From NCBI GenBank assembly GCA_025361185.1, contig JANYAR010000166.1, positions 1-44,586 of the forward strand: a stretch of 44,586 nt of DNA. The letters are read 5' to 3'. Numbering within the stretch: position 1 is the first letter of the stretch; each line of letters begins with the position of its first letter. The notes under the pieces are model-generated. The model did no database searches. It was not told where the DNA came from and saw only the letters and a list, made by a program, of their open reading frames with translations. This document shows positions 41,973 through 44,586 of this stretch, piece after piece. The position numbers were made by a program, and so were the translations under genes. The stretch comes from Alphaproteobacteria bacterium. Its GTDB lineage: Bacteria; Pseudomonadota; Alphaproteobacteria; Micropepsales; Micropepsaceae.

Positions 41973-42458
41973 ATGTCAACAAACGATGCCGACGTTGCAA
42001 GTTTCACTGACTCCGCGATGTTCGACCGCACCTTCGATGAAGGCATGGCGCTGGTCGAAGAAACGGCGCGCTATCTGGACGGCAAGGGCCGCGAGGAAGC
42101 GCGGGGGCTGCCGCGCAAGGTTGCGATGCTCTATGCCGGCGAAAGCATGCGCGTCACCACCCGTCTGATGCAGGCCGCAAGCTGGCTTCTGGTGCAGCGC
42201 GCGGTGCGCGATGGCGAAATGGAGCGCGGCGATGCTCTGCACGACCGTTATCGTCTGGGCAGTCGCGAGATTTGCTTAGGCACCTGCGCCGAGGATACCG
42301 CGCAATTGCCGGCGCAACTGAGCGATCTTCTGGGTCGCAGCGACAACCTGTATCGCCGCATCGCACGGCTGGACGACATTCTGTTCGGCGAAGGTGGTGC
42401 GCCGGCTGGCGCGCGCGGCCAGATGGATACTCTGGCCCAGGCTTTTGGCTCGAAATGA
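41973..42458 (+). CDS. rcdA: RcdA-type regulator of CtrA degradation (DUF1465)
   Basis: This 161-residue helical protein begins SFTDSAMFDRTFDEGMALVEETARYLDGKGREEARGLPRKVAMLYAGESMRVTTRLMQAASWLLVQRAV, the DUF1465/RcdA pattern. In Caulobacter RcdA works with CpdR and PopA to deliver CtrA to the ClpXP protease at the swarmer-to-stalked transition. The acidic/unstructured C terminus (GGAPAGARGQMDTLAQAFGSK) is variable, as expected. ATG 41973 is chosen; the frame is open to 41913, but without features. It ends ahead of a bidirectional terminator shared with rpmE. Confidence 0.85.
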   Translation: MSTNDADVASFTDSAMFDRTFDEGMALVEETARYLDGKGREEARGLPRKVAMLYAGESMRVTTRLMQAASWLLVQRAVRDGEMERGDALHDRYRLGSREICLGTCAEDTAQLPAQLSDLLGRSDNLYRRIARLDDILFGEGGAPAGARGQMDTLAQAFGSK

Positions 42459-42490
42459 TTGGACCGCCTGTTTAGGGCTGGTCACAAAGA

Positions 42491-42519
42491 AAAACGCCGC
42501 CGGAAACCGGCGGCGTTTT
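42491..42519. terminator. Bidirectional terminator between rcdA and rpmE
   Basis: A perfect 13-bp stem AAAACGCCGCCGG / CCGGCGGCGTTTT with an AAA loop. It serves rcdA (forward) and rpmE (reverse), whose stops are 33 and 24 bases away. Confidence 0.92.
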
Positions 42520-42542
42520 CGTATCTGGTGCTGAAGCGGCGC

Positions 42543-42767
42543 TTAGCCCTTCACAAAGCCGGCGAATTTCTTGTTGAAGCGGGTGAGCCTGCCGCCACGG
42601 TCCATCAGCTGCTGCTGACCGCCGGTCCAGGCCGGGTGGGTGCTGGGGTCGATGTCGAGCGTGATCTTCTGACCCGCCGCTCCATAGGTGGTGCGCGTCT
42701 TATAGGTCGTGCCGTCGTTCAGCTGAACTTCGACAAAGTGATAGTCGGGGTGGATTCCCTTTTTCAT
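42543..42767 (-). CDS. rpmE: 50S ribosomal protein L31
   Basis: This 74-residue protein shows the L31 pattern: [29 protein letters not shown] at the N terminus, and [34 protein letters not shown]. It has no CxxC pair, so this is the zinc-free type common in alphaproteobacteria. L31 bridges the ribosomal subunits. ATG 42767 is at the canonical start. The leader has a strong hairpin close to the transcript start. It is divergent from the ABC exporter gene. Confidence 0.96.
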   Translation of the reverse strand: MKKGIHPDYHFVEVQLNDGTTYKTRTTYGAAGQKITLDIDPSTHPAWTGGQQQLMDRGGRLTRFNKKFAGFVKG

Positions 42768-42787
42768 GACGCGAAACCTTCTCAAGG

Positions 42788-42812
42788 GGGTGCCCATTTC
42801 TGACGGGCACCC
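42788..42812 (-). promoter_or_regulatory. 5' leader hairpin of rpmE
   Basis: Reading the reverse strand, GGGTGCCC (42812-42805) pairs perfectly with GGGCACCC (42795-42788) around a nine-base loop, 21 to 45 bases before the rpmE ATG. With the promoter placed just upstream, this hairpin is near the 5' end of the mRNA. It could be an autoregulatory L31 site or a stabilising structure. Confidence 0.5.
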
Positions 42813-42824
42813 GACAAGCCGGGG

Positions 42825-42854
42825 CTTATAGGGGAAGGCCCCCCGGCCCCGCAA
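42825..42854 (-). promoter_or_regulatory. Candidate rpmE promoter
   Basis: On the reverse strand, TTGCGG (42854-42849) and TATAAG (42830-42825) are separated by 18 bases. Initiation near 42818 would give a leader of about 50 bases. The -10 match is five of six. Confidence 0.5.
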
Positions 42855-42944
42855 GTATTTGGGCGGGGTCCAGGCGGCAATAGTTCCTTTGGCCTGGCTC
42901 CCCGGCCCCTATATACAGCCCGGGGTTAACAAAGGCGGCCCGCA

Positions 42945-44586
42945 TTGGCGAGGGGTGACAGCGAATTTGCCAAGGAAACCGCCCGGGTGGCGGCAGGGCG
43001 GCCCAAAGCTAAGTCCCTGGCGCCCCTGAAGGGCGTCCTGCCGTTCCTCCGACCCTATAGGGGCCGGATCGTGGTGGCCGCCTTGGCCCTTATGACGTCG
43101 TCCGCCGCCACCCTGGCGCTGCCCCAGTTCGCCGGCGGCCTGATCGATGCCAGGAACATGACGGCGGCCCAGGCGCATGCGCTTTCGGGTTTTTATCTTG
43201 CTTTTATTGCCGCGGGCGCCGTGTTGGGCCTGGCCGCGGCGACGCGCTTTTATGCCGTGACCTGGCTGGGCGAGCGGGTGGTGGCCGATATCCGCAAGGC
43301 GGTGTTCAGCAATGTGCTGGGTCTGTCGCCGCAATTCTTTGAAGTCACCCGCACCGGTGAAGTCCTGTCGCGCATGACCGCGGACACCACCCTGATACAG
43401 ACGGTGGTGGGATCCTCGGTGTCGCTGGCCTTGCGCAACCTGGTCACCCTGACCGGCGGCCTGACGTTGATGTTCGTCACCAGCTTCAAGCTGGCGGTAC
43501 TGGTGGTGGGCGCGGTGTTTCTGGTGATGCTGCCGATGCTGTTATTCGGCCGCTGGGTGAGGAAGCTGTCGCGCGCCAGCCAGGATTCCATCGCCGATAC
43601 CGCCGCGCGCGGGGCCGAGACCCTCAACGCCGTGCCCACGGTGCAGGCCTTCACCCAGGAGAATTTCGAGCGCCGGGCATTCGACGCAGCGGTGGAGCGC
43701 GCCTTCGATTTCGCGCGCAGCCGCACCCAGGCGCGCGCCATTCTGACCGCGGTGGCGTTCTTCACCGTCATCGCCAGTCTGGCCACCATCGCGCTGGTTG
43801 GGCTGCACGACATGATCGAGCACCGCATGACCGGGGGTGCGTTGCTGAAATTCATCCTGTATGGCGGGCTGGTGGCGGGCGGCGTCGGGGCGCTCTCGGA
43901 AACCTGGGGCGACATGCAGCGCGCCGCCGGCGCCTGCGAACGGCTGATGGAACTGCTGCATGAAGTGTCGGCCATCCGCGCACCGCAGCGCCCGCTCACC
44001 CTGCCGGACAAATCCGGCGGCGCGGTCAGGTTCGAGAATGTCACCTTCCGTTATCCCACCCGCCCGGAATTCAAGGCGCTGAATGCCTTCTCGCTCGACG
44101 TGGCGCGCGGCGAGGCGGTGGCGCTGGTGGGGCCCAGCGGCGCGGGCAAGTCCACCGTGTTCCAGCTGATGCTGCGCTTTTTCGATGCCCAGAACGGCTC
44201 CGTCCGTTTCGACGGCGTGGATATTGCGCAGTTGGACCCGGTCGCCTTGCGCCAGAAGATCGCGGTGGTGTCGCAGGAGCCGGTGATTTTTTCCGGCAGC
44301 ATCGCCGCCAATATCCGCTATGGCCGGGAAGAGGCGAGCGATGAACAGGTGCGCGCCGCCGCCGATGCCGCCGCCGCGACCGAGTTTATCGAAAAGCTGC
44401 CGGGCGGGTTTGACTGCCTGGTGGGCGAGCGCGGCATCACCCTGTCAGGCGGCCAGAAGCAGCGCACGGCCCTGGCGCGGACGATCGCCATCGACCCCAG
44501 GATTCTCATCCTGGACGATTCGCTGTCGGCCGTGGACACCTACACCGAAGAGGAGATCCTCTCGCGCCTCCGGAGCGTGATGCGCG
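42945..44586 (+). CDS. MsbA-related ABC exporter (TMD-NBD fusion), 3' end cut by window
   Basis: The forward frame from TTG 42945 (AAAGG nearby) encodes an N-terminal basic stretch, six membrane segments (about residues 35-310) and an ATPase domain. The membrane part (VQAFTQENFERRAFDAAVERAFDFARSR, GGALSETWGDMQRAAGACERLMELLHEV-like) fits the MsbA-related exporters that adjoin rpmE in alphaproteobacteria. Walker A is GPSGAGKST, the Q-loop VVSQEP, and the signature LSGGQKQR. The Walker B block reads ILILDDSLSAVD, with Asp where the catalytic Glu is usual, and is followed by TYTEEEILSRLRSVMR, as in degenerate-site half-exporters. About the last 55 residues lie outside the window. Likely substrate class: lipid or drug. 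Confidence 0.88.
   Translation, partial: MARGDSEFAKETARVAAGRPKAKSLAPLKGVLPFLRPYRGRIVVAALALMTSSAATLALPQFAGGLIDARNMTAAQAHALSGFYLAFIAAGAVLGLAAATRFYAVTWLGERVVADIRKAVFSNVLGLSPQFFEVTRTGEVLSRMTADTTLIQTVVGSSVSLALRNLVTLTGGLTLMFVTSFKLAVLVVGAVFLVMLPMLLFGRWVRKLSRASQDSIADTAARGAETLNAVPTVQAFTQENFERRAFDAAVERAFDFARSRTQARAILTAVAFFTVIASLATIALVGLHDMIEHRMTGGALLKFILYGGLVAGGVGALSETWGDMQRAAGACERLMELLHEVSAIRAPQRPLTLPDKSGGAVRFENVTFRYPTRPEFKALNAFSLDVARGEAVALVGPSGAGKSTVFQLMLRFFDAQNGSVRFDGVDIAQLDPVALRQKIAVVSQEPVIFSGSIAANIRYGREEASDEQVRAAADAAAATEFIEKLPGGFDCLVGERGITLSGGQKQRTALARTIAIDPRILILDDSLSAVDTYTEEEILSRLRSVMR

Noticed and set aside
43250..44044. Reverse-strand frame of 264 codons inside the ABC exporter
   Set aside because: It is low-complexity antisense sequence; the forward strand has the full ABC exporter motifs.

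Overview
This window is high-GC bacterial DNA, almost certainly from an alphaproteobacterium. The evidence is a set of lineage-typical genes and gene orders. COQ9 (rpsU-divergent family) and def lie divergent from rpsU. trcR (DUF1013), DUF1192, rcdA (DUF1465), rpmE and an MsbA-related exporter lie in a row. Two DUF465 genes flank ubiX. cckA lies directly after flhB, recA carries a GAAC-N7-GAAC SOS box, and full CtrA boxes sit upstream of flgB. Periplasmic tannases, mutarotases and aldolase-like proteins suggest a soil or plant-matter lifestyle. A Micropepsales/Rhizomicrobium-like or Caulobacter-related organism is possible, but I cannot fix the genus from the sequence alone.

Layout. 1-5.4 kb: radC (cut by the window edge), map, a CinA-N-like protein, an exported HpcH/HpaI-type protein, a CcmI-like TPR protein and a TrmJ-type methylase. 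5.4-14.4 kb: icd, a GGDEF protein, purE-purK, a Thr/Lys-rich leader peptide with attenuator ahead of asd, COQ9-def divergent from rpsU, membrane proteins and a DmeF-like metal exporter. 14.6-17.9 kb: tandem tannase-family esterases. 18.1-25.8 kb: flagellar genes (fliO-fliP divergent from flgB-flgC-fliE-fliQ-fliR-flhB), the cell-cycle kinase cckA and a lipoprotein. 26-30.5 kb: two exported mutarotases, a second exported HpcH/HpaI protein, a small membrane protein and a PEBP-family protein. 30.5-36 kb: a methyltransferase, a small secreted protein, recA and alaS. 36-44.6 kb: DUF465/ubiX, an acyl-CoA synthetase, a YqaA/DedA-like protein, trcR, a quinone oxidoreductase, DUF1192, rcdA, rpmE and an ABC exporter cut by the window end.

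How the parts fit. A cell-cycle theme runs through the window: CckA (source of phosphate for CtrA), two perfect TTAA-N7-TTAA boxes at the flgB promoter, RcdA (CtrA proteolysis adaptor) and TrcR. A second theme is periplasmic breakdown of plant-derived esters and sugars. The most notable regulatory structure is at 9247-9423: a short reading frame with paired Thr and Lys codons, mutually exclusive antiterminator and terminator hairpins, and then asd, which makes the shared precursor of Lys, Thr, Met and (through Thr) Ile. It looks like an amino-acid attenuator for asd.

The spacers carry several families of short hairpins. One has variable but self-complementary arms around a constant nine-base loop (five copies). 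Another is a longer TTGTCATTC...GAATGACAA palindromic element (two copies, both between convergent genes). I found no tRNA, rRNA, CRISPR array, transposase or prophage gene.
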